Shown here piece by piece: positions 26,966-35,776 of a stretch of DNA of 64,000 nt. Numbering within the stretch: the stretch's first letter is position 1; every line of letters begins with the position of its first letter. The notes beneath the pieces were generated by a model. It was not told the origin of the DNA and ran no database searches. It saw nothing but the letters and a program-made list of their open reading frames with translations. The translations under genes and the position numbers were made by a program. Source of the DNA: Pedobacter psychroterrae (GTDB lineage Bacteria; Bacteroidota; Bacteroidia; Sphingobacteriales; Sphingobacteriaceae); NCBI RefSeq assembly GCF_004331695.1, contig NZ_SJSL01000002.1, forward strand, positions 248,001 through 312,000. Reading direction: 5' to 3'.

Positions 26966-28174
26966 ATGAATAGCGTTAGTGCCACACAAAATACAGTTGA
27001 AAAGACTGTATTTCCCATCCTTTTTGCCATCAGTTTCTCTCATTTATTAAATGATACCATCCAGTCGCTCATTCCTGCTATTTACCCCGTTGTAAAAGAC
27101 AGTTATGGACTTACTTTCACACAAATTGGGTTGATTACGCTTACCTTTCAGATGGCTGCTTCATTATTCCAGCCTTTTGTAGGCCTTTATACGGATAAAA
27201 AACCCCAGCCTTATTCACTGGCAATGGGGATGGGGTTTACACTTTGCGGCCTGATCACCCTTTCCTTGTCGACGGGATTTTATATGATGCTGGTTTCGGT
27301 GGCCCTGGTTGGCACAGGCTCTTCTATTTTTCATCCCGAAGCATCGCGTATGGCACATGCCGCATCCGGGGGAAGGAGGGGGCTGGCGCAGTCTATCTTC
27401 CAGTTGGGTGGTAATTTCGGAAGTTCACTCGGTCCCTTACTCGCAGCATGGATCATTGTACCTTATGGACAGTTCAGCATCATCTGGTTTTCTATCATTG
27501 CCTTGGTTGCAATTGTCATCTTAAGCCGCGTGGGCAGCTGGTACAAAGGTTATATACTTCGATTGCAATCCGGTAAAGGCAGTAAAATAGTATCGGCTGT
27601 CCCAACATTATCCAGGAAAAGGGTGATTTTTTCAGTCATTATCCTGCTGATCCTAATTTTCTCCAAATACTTTTACATGGCCAGCCTGACCAGCTATTTT
27701 ACATTTTATGTAATAGATAAATTTAATGTTTCTGTACAGAGCTCGCAGGTATACCTGTTCGTGTTCCTGGTTTCAGTAGCGGCAGGTACTTTAGCCGGTG
27801 GCCCGGTGGGCGACCGTTTTGGCCGTAAGTACGTGATCTGGTTTTCTATATTAGGGACAGCGCCCTTTGCGTTGCTATTGCCTTACGCCAATTTATTCTG
27901 GACAGGTGTATTAATTGTCCCCATCGGGATGATACTTGCTTCTGCATTTTCTGCTATTCTTGTGTACGCACAGGAACTGATACCGGGCAAAGTAGGGCTG
28001 GTAGCAGGGCTGTTCTTTGGGTTTGCCTTTGGAATGGGAGGGATAGGCTCTGCGCTGTTAGGCAAACTGGCAGATAATACCAGTATTGAATATGTATATC
28101 ATGTATGTTCTTTCCTGCCTTTGATCGGGATGCTTACGGCATTCCTTCCGAATATTGAAACAAAGAAGAAATAA
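26966..28174 (+). CDS. MFS transporter, fosmidomycin-resistance (Fsr) type
   Basis: A 402-residue, 12-helix major facilitator protein that pumps small molecules out of the cell. The N-terminus FAISFSHLLNDTIQSLIPAI and the segment GTGSSIFHPEASRMAH are close to E. coli Fsr, and VGDRFGRKY is the MFS loop in the second half. Start set at ATG 26966; an upstream in-frame TTG at 26954 is less likely because it lies within 8 nt of the -7 box. Its true substrate is unknown; Fsr relatives export fosmidomycin and other drugs. Confidence 0.9.
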   Translation: MNSVSATQNTVEKTVFPILFAISFSHLLNDTIQSLIPAIYPVVKDSYGLTFTQIGLITLTFQMAASLFQPFVGLYTDKKPQPYSLAMGMGFTLCGLITLSLSTGFYMMLVSVALVGTGSSIFHPEASRMAHAASGGRRGLAQSIFQLGGNFGSSLGPLLAAWIIVPYGQFSIIWFSIIALVAIVILSRVGSWYKGYILRLQSGKGSKIVSAVPTLSRKRVIFSVIILLILIFSKYFYMASLTSYFTFYVIDKFNVSVQSSQVYLFVFLVSVAAGTLAGGPVGDRFGRKYVIWFSILGTAPFALLLPYANLFWTGVLIVPIGMILASAFSAILVYAQELIPGKVGLVAGLFFGFAFGMGGIGSALLGKLADNTSIEYVYHVCSFLPLIGMLTAFLPNIETKKK

Positions 28175-28203
28175 AAAGGCTGTCCAAAAGATGGACAGCC
28201 TTT
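28175..28203. terminator. Bidirectional terminator between MFS gene and clpB
   Basis: AAAGGCTGTCC (28175-28185) and GGACAGCCTTT (28193-28203), an 11-bp perfect stem with a 7-nt loop directly between the two stop codons. The A/T ends give short U-runs in both directions. Confidence 0.85.
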
Positions 28204-28205
28204 GG

Positions 28206-30800
28206 TTATTTGTTGTTCAAAAATACAAACTTGTGGTCGAACGTATCCAGCTTGATCTTGCTGTCTTTGTCTATTTTACCTGCCAGGATTTCTTTAGACA
28301 ACTCGTTCAATATCCTTTTCTGGATCACCCTTTTCAAGGGCCTTGCACCAAACTGCGGATCGTAACCCAGCTCTGCCAGCCAGTCCAGCGCCTCTACAGA
28401 AGCTTCTATTTCAATACCCATCTCTGCCAGTGTATCCTGCACATGTTTAAACTGAAGGTCTACAATGTTCCTGATCTCGCTGCGGTTTAAGGGGGTAAAC
28501 ATGATCAGCTCGTCAATGCGGTTTAAAAACTCAGGCCTGATGGTCTGTTTCAACAGTTCAAACAATTCATTCTTGGTCTTGGCAATCACCTCATCCCGGT
28601 TTTCATCACTCAGTGCCTTAAAATTATCTTGTATCAAATGTGATCCGATATTGGAAGTCATGATGATGATCGTGTTTTTGAAATTAACCACCCGGCCTTT
28701 ATTGTCCGTCAGGCGGCCATCATCCAATACCTGCAGCAATATATTGAACACATCCGGATGTGCTTTTTCGATCTCATCGAGCAGAACTACCGAGTAGGGT
28801 TTTCTGCGTACCGCTTCAGTCAGCTGTCCACCTTCATCATAGCCCACATATCCCGGAGGCGCCCCTATCAAACGTGATACCGCATGTCTTTCCTGGTATT
28901 CGCTCATATCTATACGGGTCATGGCATTTTCATCGTTGAACAAAAATTCAGCAAGCGCCTTGGCCAGTTCCGTTTTGCCCACGCCGGTAGTACCCAGGAA
29001 AATAAATGATCCGATCGGCTTTTTTTTATCCTGAAGACCGGCACGAGAACGCCTGATCGCATCTGAAATCGCTTCAATGGCCTCATCCTGTCCCGCTACC
29101 CGCTTATGAAGTTCATTTTCCAGGTTCAGCAATTTGTCGCGTTCACTGGAGATCAGCTTCGTTACCGGAATACCAGTCCACCTGCCCACTACACCAGCAA
29201 TGTCATCAGCAGTGACCTCCTCTTTCAGCATCCTGCTTTCACTTTGCTGGGCTGCAAGTTGCACTTTCAATTGTTCTACTTTATCCTGCGCCTCTTTGAT
29301 CTTGCCATAGCGGATCTCGGCTACTTTTCCATAGTCCCCCGCACGTTCCGCCTGTTCCGCCTCCAGCTTATAATTCTCAATCTCTTCCAGTTCCGTATTA
29401 ATGCCATCTACCAGGTCTTTTTCTCCCTGCCACTTGGCTTTTATTTCATCCCGCTCTGCGGAAATATTGGCAATTTCTTCAGCCAGCGACTGAACCTTTT
29501 TGGTATCGCCCTCTCTTTTGATTGCTTCGCGCTCTATTTCCAGTTGCATGATCTTCCGGTTCAGCTCATCTACCTTTTCCGGCACGCTATCCATTTCCAA
29601 ACGAAGTTTGGAAGCCGCTTCGTCCATCAGGTCAATGGCTTTGTCCGGCAAAAAACGGTCGGCGATATAGCGCTGTGACATTTCTACAGCAGCTATGATG
29701 GCTTCGTCTTTGATCCGTACCTTATGGTGCGTCTCATAACGTTCTTTCAGTCCCCTTAAGATAGAAATGGCATCCTGGGTATCCGGTTCATCCACCACTA
29801 CCTTTTGGAAACGGCGTTCCAGGGCCTTGTCTTTTTCCAGGTATTTCTGATATTCATCCAGTGTAGTGGCCCCAATAGCGCGCAGTTCACCACGTGCCAA
29901 TGCCGGCTTTAAGATATTTGCCGCATCCATTGCACCCTCGCCGCCACCTGCGCCTACCAAAGTATGGATCTCATCGATAAACAAAATAATGTCGCCATCG
30001 CTTTGGGTTACTTCTTTTACCACCGCTTTTAGGCGCTCTTCAAACTCACCTTTGTATTTGGCCCCGGCTATTAGCGCACCCATGTCCAGTGAAAAGACAG
30101 TTTTGGTTTTGAGGTTGGTAGGGACGTCACCTTTTATGATCCTGAATGCAATGCCTTCGGCAATAGCCGTCTTACCCACTCCGGGCTCACCGATCAAAAT
30201 CGGGTTGTTTTTAGTACGTCTGGATAAAATCTGTATCACCCTTCTGATCTCATCGTCGCGGCCTATTACCGGATCCAGCTTACCAGACTCGGCATATTCA
30301 TTTAAGTTTCTTGCATACTTATTGAGTGCGTTATAAGTCGCCTCCGCATTCTGATCAGTTACCCTGCTATCACCTCTTAATGAAAGGATGGCTTTTTTAA
30401 GGTCTTTTTCAGTTACGCCCTTGTCTTTTAGCAGCTTTGAAGTATTGTCATTTACGGAGAGCAGACCCAGCAAAAGGTGCTCTACAGACACAAACTCGTC
30501 CTTAAATTCTTTTAAGTAAGACTGTGCTTTCTGCAATGCGCTGTTGCTTCCGGAGGTAAGGTAGGGACTGCTGCCGGTAACTTTGGGAAATTTCTCTATT
30601 TGAGTATCTAAATGCGGGTTTAATACATTCAGGTTTACATTTAATTTCTTTAAAACATAGGAGACTACATTTTCATCAACAGTAAGCAAACCTTTTAGGA
30701 GGTGTGCCGTCTCAATAGCTTGCTGCTGGTTTCCCTGCGCTATTTCGGAAGCCTGTTGAATTGCTTCCTGGGCCTTGATCGTAAAGTTGTTGAAGTTCAT
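28206..30800 (-). CDS. clpB: ATP-dependent chaperone ClpB
   Basis: An 864-residue Hsp100 disaggregase that pulls apart protein aggregates with DnaK. Order: Clp_N repeats (1-145), AAA1 with Walker A GEPGVGKT at 204-211, a coiled-coil middle domain (about 400-525) that separates ClpB from ClpA/ClpC, AAA2 with Walker A GTTGVGKT near residue 600, and a C-terminal small domain with a [11 protein letters not shown] sensor-2 Arg. There is no ClpP-binding IGF loop. Length is typical. No CIRCE-type inverted repeat is seen upstream, so heat-shock control is not evident. Confidence 0.97.
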   Translation of the reverse strand: MNFNNFTIKAQEAIQQASEIAQGNQQQAIETAHLLKGLLTVDENVVSYVLKKLNVNLNVLNPHLDTQIEKFPKVTGSSPYLTSGSNSALQKAQSYLKEFKDEFVSVEHLLLGLLSVNDNTSKLLKDKGVTEKDLKKAILSLRGDSRVTDQNAEATYNALNKYARNLNEYAESGKLDPVIGRDDEIRRVIQILSRRTKNNPILIGEPGVGKTAIAEGIAFRIIKGDVPTNLKTKTVFSLDMGALIAGAKYKGEFEERLKAVVKEVTQSDGDIILFIDEIHTLVGAGGGEGAMDAANILKPALARGELRAIGATTLDEYQKYLEKDKALERRFQKVVVDEPDTQDAISILRGLKERYETHHKVRIKDEAIIAAVEMSQRYIADRFLPDKAIDLMDEAASKLRLEMDSVPEKVDELNRKIMQLEIEREAIKREGDTKKVQSLAEEIANISAERDEIKAKWQGEKDLVDGINTELEEIENYKLEAEQAERAGDYGKVAEIRYGKIKEAQDKVEQLKVQLAAQQSESRMLKEEVTADDIAGVVGRWTGIPVTKLISSERDKLLNLENELHKRVAGQDEAIEAISDAIRRSRAGLQDKKKPIGSFIFLGTTGVGKTELAKALAEFLFNDENAMTRIDMSEYQERHAVSRLIGAPPGYVGYDEGGQLTEAVRRKPYSVVLLDEIEKAHPDVFNILLQVLDDGRLTDNKGRVVNFKNTIIIMTSNIGSHLIQDNFKALSDENRDEVIAKTKNELFELLKQTIRPEFLNRIDELIMFTPLNRSEIRNIVDLQFKHVQDTLAEMGIEIEASVEALDWLAELGYDPQFGARPLKRVIQKRILNELSKEILAGKIDKDSKIKLDTFDHKFVFLNNK

Positions 30801-31233
30801 GGTACAAGGTAAACAAAGCAGGTGCCATGAAGGTTTTTTAGGAAAAACCGGAAATTTTGTCGGGTTGTTTTAGGTATTACTGACTAAATTTCTGGTAAGG
30901 ATGGTTCAAGTCTAGGGCAGCTTAGTACTGCCTTTATATCAGGCTTTGTGACAACACGTTCCCGACACGGTACCAACGCGCTCTTAACGCGCTTTTCACC
31001 CGTTTAGCAACGCGCAAAGAACGGGTCATTTTCGATTAATTTTCGACTAAAAATCTGATTACTTAAGAGCCCTTCCTGAACCTGCTGTTAGGTTGCATGC
31101 ACTGAGGGCTTCAGGCCCATGTTATTGAGGAAATACAAAGGTCAGTATTTTAAGCAAATTTCTGTCTGATCGTTTTTGGAAATTAAGCCGGACTTGGTGA
31201 AATAGCTTACTTCCAATTTTTTTGAAAATAGTT
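30801..31233. other. Intergenic region with a GC-rich nested repeat element
   Basis: No gene fits between clpB and the tipA-like gene. The core at 30976-31026 is unlike its AT-rich surroundings: ACGCGC occurs at 30976, 30987 and 31010, and ACCCGTT (30998-31004) is the inverse complement of AACGGGT (31020-31026), enclosing the third ACGCGC. A small GGGC/GCCC hairpin lies further on near 31105. It may be a short repetitive element or a regulatory structure; the function is unknown. Confidence 0.5.
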
Positions 31234-31267
31234 CTTGACTCTTACCTAGGGTCATAGCCTACCTTTG
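31234..31267 (+). promoter_or_regulatory. MerR-type promoter with operator dyad in a long spacer
   Basis: A -33-like CTTG (31234-31237) and a perfect -7 box TACCTTTG (31260-31267) are 22 nt apart, slightly longer than the usual 19-21. The spacer holds a dyad centred on 31248 (ACC-TAG-GGT core; 6 of 9 outer positions pair between 31239 and 31257). MerR regulators bind such a dyad and untwist the overlong spacer. The position suggests the downstream regulator controls its own promoter. Confidence 0.6.
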
Positions 31268-31286
31268 TGTTCATAATAAGAAGAAC

Positions 31287-32066
31287 ATGAGCAACTCAAA
31301 CACTTATTCTGTAAAGCAACTCGCCAAACTGGCTGGGGTAACGGTCAAAACCCTGCACCTGTATGACCGGAAAGGCTTACTGAAGCCGGCTGAAAGGACT
31401 GGTTCTAGATATCGTCTGTATAAGGAACCCGAACTGCTGCGCCTGCAACAGATCCTGTTTTACAGGGAGCTTGACTTTCCACTTAAGCAAATTAAGGAGA
31501 TCCTGGATGATCCAAATTTCGAGTTGATAAAGGCATTGGAAGGCCATGAGAGGCTATTGAGAGTCAAAAAGGTAAGAATCAACACCTTGATGAAAACATT
31601 AAATCAAACTATTCATTCATTAAAAAATAAGACGATGTTAAACTTAGAAGATTTATACGATGGGCTGAGTCAGGAAGAAGCCCGAAACTACAGAACCCAG
31701 GCCATCAGCAACTATGGTGAAGAAGTTGTTTCCCTTGCAGAAAACCATTTGAAAAGCCTTAGCAAAAAAGATATGCAGGCATTGGTACAAAGACAAAAGG
31801 AATTGGGCAAGGCGCTTTATCAGGTAAAACATTTAGATCCTGCTAGTGAAAGTGTTCAGGAGCTGGTTCACCTGCATTACCAAAATACGAGGAGACTTTG
31901 GGGTACACATCAGGCCGTGGACAAACAAGCCGAGGCGTATAAGGGTTTAGGGCAATTGTACCTGACAGATGAAAGGTTTACCAGTGATTGTGGCGTACCG
32001 CATGAAAATTTCAGGATATTTATTAGTGAAGCGATGTCGGTCTATTCGGAGTCGTTAGTTGGGTGA
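31287..32066 (+). CDS. MerR family regulator with TipAS-type ligand-binding domain
   Basis: A 259-residue activator. Residues 6-75 are the MerR winged helix (YSVKQLAKLAGVTVKTLHLYDRKGLLKPA), followed by a coiled coil (about 80-116) and a TipAS-like helical domain (about 140-255) that binds bulky antibiotics in Streptomyces TipA. An internal ATG at residue 117 starts right at the domain border, as in tipA, where it yields a separate drug-binding protein; no strong ribosome site precedes it here. A MerR-type operator overlaps its promoter. The TipAS domain usually reacts with peptide drugs through Cys; Cys appears here in FTSDCGVPHENF. Confidence 0.9.
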   Translation: MSNSNTYSVKQLAKLAGVTVKTLHLYDRKGLLKPAERTGSRYRLYKEPELLRLQQILFYRELDFPLKQIKEILDDPNFELIKALEGHERLLRVKKVRINTLMKTLNQTIHSLKNKTMLNLEDLYDGLSQEEARNYRTQAISNYGEEVVSLAENHLKSLSKKDMQALVQRQKELGKALYQVKHLDPASESVQELVHLHYQNTRRLWGTHQAVDKQAEAYKGLGQLYLTDERFTSDCGVPHENFRIFISEAMSVYSESLVG

Positions 32067-32211
32067 TGCGGCGCGAAAACACGTCGGCTTCATGCCAATG
32101 AGGCATGTCAGAGAGAAGGCATTTGGCTGGTATGTGACCGCAGGGAGCTTAGCAGGCGCAGCCTTCGACTGACAGCCGAATTGGTAAACAAACAGTCAAA
32201 TAAACTATTTC

Positions 32212-32610
32212 TTACCCTATCGCTGCGCTCAGCGCTTTAGTCTGATGGTCTGCCAGCTTCTGCAGAGGACCTGCAGCAAGCATTTTCATCATCATATTCA
32301 AATCTGCAGAAATGATGTGTTTGGCTATTGTACCGCCCTTTCCATTATCTGCTACCGTCCATTTCAGCTCAACATCAAAAGGCGGTTTTTCAGTTGGGAT
32401 GGCAGTTAATTCTTTATTTTCAATACGGTTGGAAATCTTAATGGCTAGTTTTGCCATATTCTGGATCGTAAAACTGGCCTCGTCTTCAGTAGCAGACCAA
32501 TTGTAGATATTCTCGGGCATTAGCTGCTTATGATTGCTCAGGTCAGCTAAAAATGTATATACTTTTTCTACAGGGACATTTAGCTCGGTAGTACTTTCAA
32601 TAACGGTCAT
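32212..32610 (-). CDS. SRPBCC (START-like) family protein
   Basis: A 132-residue small helix-grip protein beginning MTVIESTTELNVPVEKVYTFLADL, typical of the polyketide-cyclase/coenzyme-Q-binding branch, with a long C-terminal helix (MMMKMLAAGPLQKLADHQTKAL). Such proteins bind hydrophobic ligands in a deep pocket. It follows pyrE by 7 nt and is probably co-transcribed with it. The 145 nt between it and the convergent tipA-like gene hold a CATGCC/GGCATG hairpin (32091-32107) but no clear terminator U-run. Confidence 0.82.
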   Translation of the reverse strand: MTVIESTTELNVPVEKVYTFLADLSNHKQLMPENIYNWSATEDEASFTIQNMAKLAIKISNRIENKELTAIPTEKPPFDVELKWTVADNGKGGTIAKHIISADLNMMMKMLAAGPLQKLADHQTKALSAAIG

Positions 32611-32617
32611 CGTATAA

Positions 32618-33277
32618 TTAACTTAATTGTTCTTCTTCTTTTCCCCACTCTGATGGATTTCTGCGCCATTTGGTCAGCATGTCAACATCGTTTTGAGCAA
32701 TGAAGCTATGTTCTGCAGCGTATTCTATCAGTGTACTATAATTGGAAAGTGTAGCAAAGCGACATTTGGCCTCCTTAAAGTTTTCCTCTGCCTGGTCAAA
32801 TCCATAAGTAAAGATAGCTACCAGTCCGGCAACAGATAATCCTGCAGCTTTTAAAGCAGCTACAGCCTGTAAGCTGCTTTTTCCTGTTGAAATCAAATCT
32901 TCGATCACCACTACGCGTTGGCCTTCCACTATTTCTCCTTCAATTAAACTTCCTGTTCCGTGTTCTTTTGCTTTAGCCCTTACATAGGCAAACGGCAATC
33001 CAAGTTCCTGGGCTACCAAAGCACCTTGAGGGATGCCTGCAGTGGCTACACCTGCTATCAAATCTACCGATCCGAATTCCTCCTGGATCAGCTGTGTAAG
33101 CTTCTGTCTGATGTATGTTCTTACAGACGGGTGAGAGAGAGTGATCCTGTTATCACAATAAATAGGAGATTTCCAACCCGATGCCCATGTAAATGGATTA
33201 TTAGGTTGTAACTTTATTGCTTTAATTTGTAATAAAAATTCAGCTACCTTTAATTCAATATCACTTTTATTATACAT
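32618..33277 (-). CDS. pyrE: Orotate phosphoribosyltransferase
   Basis: Makes orotidine monophosphate from orotate and PRPP in pyrimidine synthesis. The 219-residue protein has WASGWKSPIYCDNR near the start, the PRPP-binding motif VVVIEDLISTGKSS (about 117-130) and the catalytic flexible loop with VRAKAKEHGTGSLIEG. Its ATG (33277-33275 on minus) overlaps by two bases the ATG of the divergent Nudix gene, leaving no intergenic space. Confidence 0.96.
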   Translation of the reverse strand: MYNKSDIELKVAEFLLQIKAIKLQPNNPFTWASGWKSPIYCDNRITLSHPSVRTYIRQKLTQLIQEEFGSVDLIAGVATAGIPQGALVAQELGLPFAYVRAKAKEHGTGSLIEGEIVEGQRVVVIEDLISTGKSSLQAVAALKAAGLSVAGLVAIFTYGFDQAEENFKEAKCRFATLSNYSTLIEYAAEHSFIAQNDVDMLTKWRRNPSEWGKEEEQLS

Positions 33278-33887
33278 GTCCCAAAATTACAGAATTTATA
33301 TCAACGATAATACTTTGTTTATAGCAGATTTGATGCCTAAACGAGTTAAGAAAATTCAACAACTTGACATACAGGATTTTGATTTTCAAACATTCCATAA
33401 AAATTTAAGTAAGGTGTCTGCAAAAGAGTATATATTACTGGTCGACCGCCCTAAAAAATTGTTTACAAAGATCCAAAAGGACTGTGAACTCATCAAGGCG
33501 GCAGGCGGACTGGTAAAGAGTGCTGAAGGCAATTATTTATTTATTTTCAGAAATAAAAAGTGGGATTTGCCAAAAGGTAAGGTAGAAAAAGGAGAGGGGA
33601 TGAAAGAAGCTGCGCTCAGGGAAGTAGAAGAGGAATGCGGTGTAAAGATCCATACCAACGATGAGAAGCTCTGTAAAACCTTTCATGTGTATGTACTTAA
33701 TAATAAGCTGGTGCTTAAAAAGACCAACTGGTACAGTATGACGGTAAAAGGCGAACCAAAGCTGATCCCTCAAAAGGAAGAAGGCATTACCAAAGCTGTA
33801 TGGCTGTCTGAAATTGAACTGAACCCTGTCTTAAAGAATACCTATCCTTCTATAATACAGGTATTGGAAGCAGGGGAACTGCTATAA
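33276..33887 (+). CDS. Nudix hydrolase
   Basis: A 203-residue protein with a complete Nudix box at residues 101-123 (GKVEKGEG, then REVEEECGV), which binds Mg and cleaves nucleoside diphosphates linked to another group. A ~75-residue N-terminal region (YRIYINDNTLFIADLMPKRV) is typical of a Bacteroidota subgroup. The start codon overlaps that of divergent pyrE, so its promoter and ribosome site must lie within the pyrE coding sequence. The substrate is unknown. Confidence 0.9.
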   Translation: MSQNYRIYINDNTLFIADLMPKRVKKIQQLDIQDFDFQTFHKNLSKVSAKEYILLVDRPKKLFTKIQKDCELIKAAGGLVKSAEGNYLFIFRNKKWDLPKGKVEKGEGMKEAALREVEEECGVKIHTNDEKLCKTFHVYVLNNKLVLKKTNWYSMTVKGEPKLIPQKEEGITKAVWLSEIELNPVLKNTYPSIIQVLEAGELL

Positions 33888-33896
33888 AAAGACTTC

Positions 33897-34358
33897 CTAT
33901 AAAAACGGGATGGCCTGTTCTGGCAGGAACTTGCTCACATCGCCATTGTTGCGCAATATGTCGCGTACAATGGTAGAGCTGATGGCAGAATATTCGGGCT
34001 TGCTGAGCAGGACGATGGTCTCCATTTCGGGCATCATGGTCTGGTTGATCTGGGCAATGGCCTTTTCATATTCAAAATCGCCAACTGAACGTACTCCTCT
34101 TACCATATAAGTGGCATTTATTTTTTTACAGAAATCTACCGTCAGGCCTTCGTATAACGCTACACTGACAGATGGAAAGTCTTTAAATACCTGTTTCACA
34201 ATTTCCTCACGCTTAGCGGCAGACAGGAAACTTTGTTTGGAACTATTGAGCCCTATACCTACTACGATCTTGTCAAATAAGGGCAGGGCACGCTTCAGAA
34301 TGTCCACATGGGCAATGGTAATGGGATCAAAGGAGCCTGGAAACAATGCGATCTTCAT
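33897..34358 (-). CDS. coaD: Pantetheine-phosphate adenylyltransferase
   Basis: Fourth step of coenzyme A synthesis: joins 4'-phosphopantetheine to AMP. The 153-residue protein matches the usual length, with GSFDPITIAHVDIL (the nucleotidyltransferase TxGH motif, here TIAH) at the N-terminus, YMVRGVRSVGDFEYE in the centre, and ISSTIVRDI near residue 133. It lies 2 nt after rsmD; the pairing of rsmD and coaD is common in bacteria. Confidence 0.96.
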   Translation of the reverse strand: MKIALFPGSFDPITIAHVDILKRALPLFDKIVVGIGLNSSKQSFLSAAKREEIVKQVFKDFPSVSVALYEGLTVDFCKKINATYMVRGVRSVGDFEYEKAIAQINQTMMPEMETIVLLSKPEYSAISSTIVRDILRNNGDVSKFLPEQAIPFL

Positions 34359-34360
34359 GG

Positions 34361-34903
34361 TCAGAGGTTGGGTTTTTCAAAGAAACTAAATGAGGAATTG
34401 CCATACCTCCTGGTTTCGGTATAGCCGGGCTGGTTATTTAACTTTAATAGGGAAGGATGTTCTACGATCAGCATGCCATTGTCGGTAAGCAGGTTACGCT
34501 CCATTACCAGTTCCGGAATACGCGGTATGGTGGGCAGGTCGTAAGGCGGATCAGCGAAAATAATCTGATAAGGCTGGTCATGGCTGGCCAGAAACTTGAA
34601 TACATCTGCCTTTTGCACATCAATTTCATCAAGCTTATGTTTTTCGATCACAGACTTTACCCAGTATACACAGCCTGAGTGCTTGTCTACGGCTGTTACC
34701 TGTTTGACACCCCTTGAGGCAAATTCAAAGCTGATATTGCCGGTACCACAAAACAAGTCCAGTACATTGCAGCTGTCAAAATCGTAAGTATTGTACAGGA
34801 TGTTGAACAGTGCTTCCTTGGCCATGTCTGTAGTAGGCCTTACAGGTAAGCTGTCCGGCGCATTAAAACGGATACCCTTCAATCTGCCTCCTATTATTCG
34901 CAT
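34361..34903 (-). CDS. rsmD: 16S rRNA (guanine(966)-N(2))-methyltransferase
   Basis: Methylates G966 of 16S rRNA in the small subunit using SAM. The 180-residue protein has RPTTDMAKEALFNIL, the SAM-binding LDLFCGTGNISFEFASRG (about 47-64) and the N-methyltransferase catalytic motif ADPPYDLP. Its start lies inside the end of the upstream DUF3822 gene (10-nt overlap), and coaD follows after 2 nt: a three-gene operon. Confidence 0.95.
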   Translation of the reverse strand: MRIIGGRLKGIRFNAPDSLPVRPTTDMAKEALFNILYNTYDFDSCNVLDLFCGTGNISFEFASRGVKQVTAVDKHSGCVYWVKSVIEKHKLDEIDVQKADVFKFLASHDQPYQIIFADPPYDLPTIPRIPELVMERNLLTDNGMLIVEHPSLLKLNNQPGYTETRRYGNSSFSFFEKPNL

Positions 34904-35724
34904 AGGTCGATTGCTAATAGGCTGCTGTAATAATGAGCAGGCATGTCGTCCAGAATCTTATTGTTAGTTTCAAGGGCCGGAGCTTCATTGAAATTGATTG
35001 TTTTGAAATACTTGGCGATACAGTTATAGTGTGCATCATCCAGGTGGATGATACCACTAATAAAGATGGCTGTATCAGCCGTGCTGATCTTCAGTTGGTT
35101 GATGATGAACAACAAATAGTAATTGAATTCCTCTGCATTTTCCGTTTCAAAGTATTTCTGAAAGATCAGTTTCCCTCCGGCAGTATATACTGCATTAAAG
35201 GAGCATGCGGTAAAGTCTAACTGTAGGGTGCTGGCTGTTTTACCTGATGCCATGGTCAGTACCGGTGCGGAATGGTCAAATATCCTGCAGTTGCTAAGCG
35301 AGGAACTGATCGTCTCATCCATTACATCACTTAACGTAAAGATGGATTTGAAGCCGAAGCTGTCGACAGACTGGGTATATAAATTATTGGATTGTACTAC
35401 CGGAAAGAATTTGGCATAATCATTTAGGGTCTGATCGCTAAACAATTCGCTGGGAATAGCAATAGCGTTTTCGGTATATACCGATGCTTTAACTTCTTTA
35501 AACGAGATAGCTAAATAGCTGTCCGTCTTAAGCCTCAGTGATAGTTCCGCAGGCACATCCCGGCATTCCTGATGATCATAAACTGCCTGCAGCTGTTTGG
35601 TATTGCTGTCGATAATTGCATAGGAGAAACTGTCTGCAGTAATCTTAAGTAACAAAATGCAATCTGTGGCAGCAGCAGGATCAAAATCAGGATCAACTAA
35701 TAATATGCTATTTTTGCTGTTCAT
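34894..35724 (-). CDS. DUF3822 family protein
   Basis: A 276-residue soluble protein of unknown function, first gene of the operon with rsmD and coaD. Segments such as TLQLDFTACSFNAVYTAGG and STADTAIFISGIIH suggest an actin-like ATPase fold like type IV pilus PilM-type proteins, but no phosphate loop is clear. Found mainly in Bacteroidota next to rsmD. It is divergent from the helicase gene with 52 nt between. Confidence 0.72.
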   Translation of the reverse strand: MNSKNSILLVDPDFDPAAATDCILLLKITADSFSYAIIDSNTKQLQAVYDHQECRDVPAELSLRLKTDSYLAISFKEVKASVYTENAIAIPSELFSDQTLNDYAKFFPVVQSNNLYTQSVDSFGFKSIFTLSDVMDETISSSLSNCRIFDHSAPVLTMASGKTASTLQLDFTACSFNAVYTAGGKLIFQKYFETENAEEFNYYLLFIINQLKISTADTAIFISGIIHLDDAHYNCIAKYFKTINFNEAPALETNNKILDDMPAHYYSSLLAIDLCE

Positions 35725-35776
35725 ATTAACAAAATTAATCCTTTTTTCTATAACATCACCATCGCATATTTGTTAA

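Noticed and set aside
30801..31233. CRISPR-like array from the ACGCGC repeats
   Set aside because: The units are 6 nt with uneven short spacing; no repeat-spacer pattern or cas genes.
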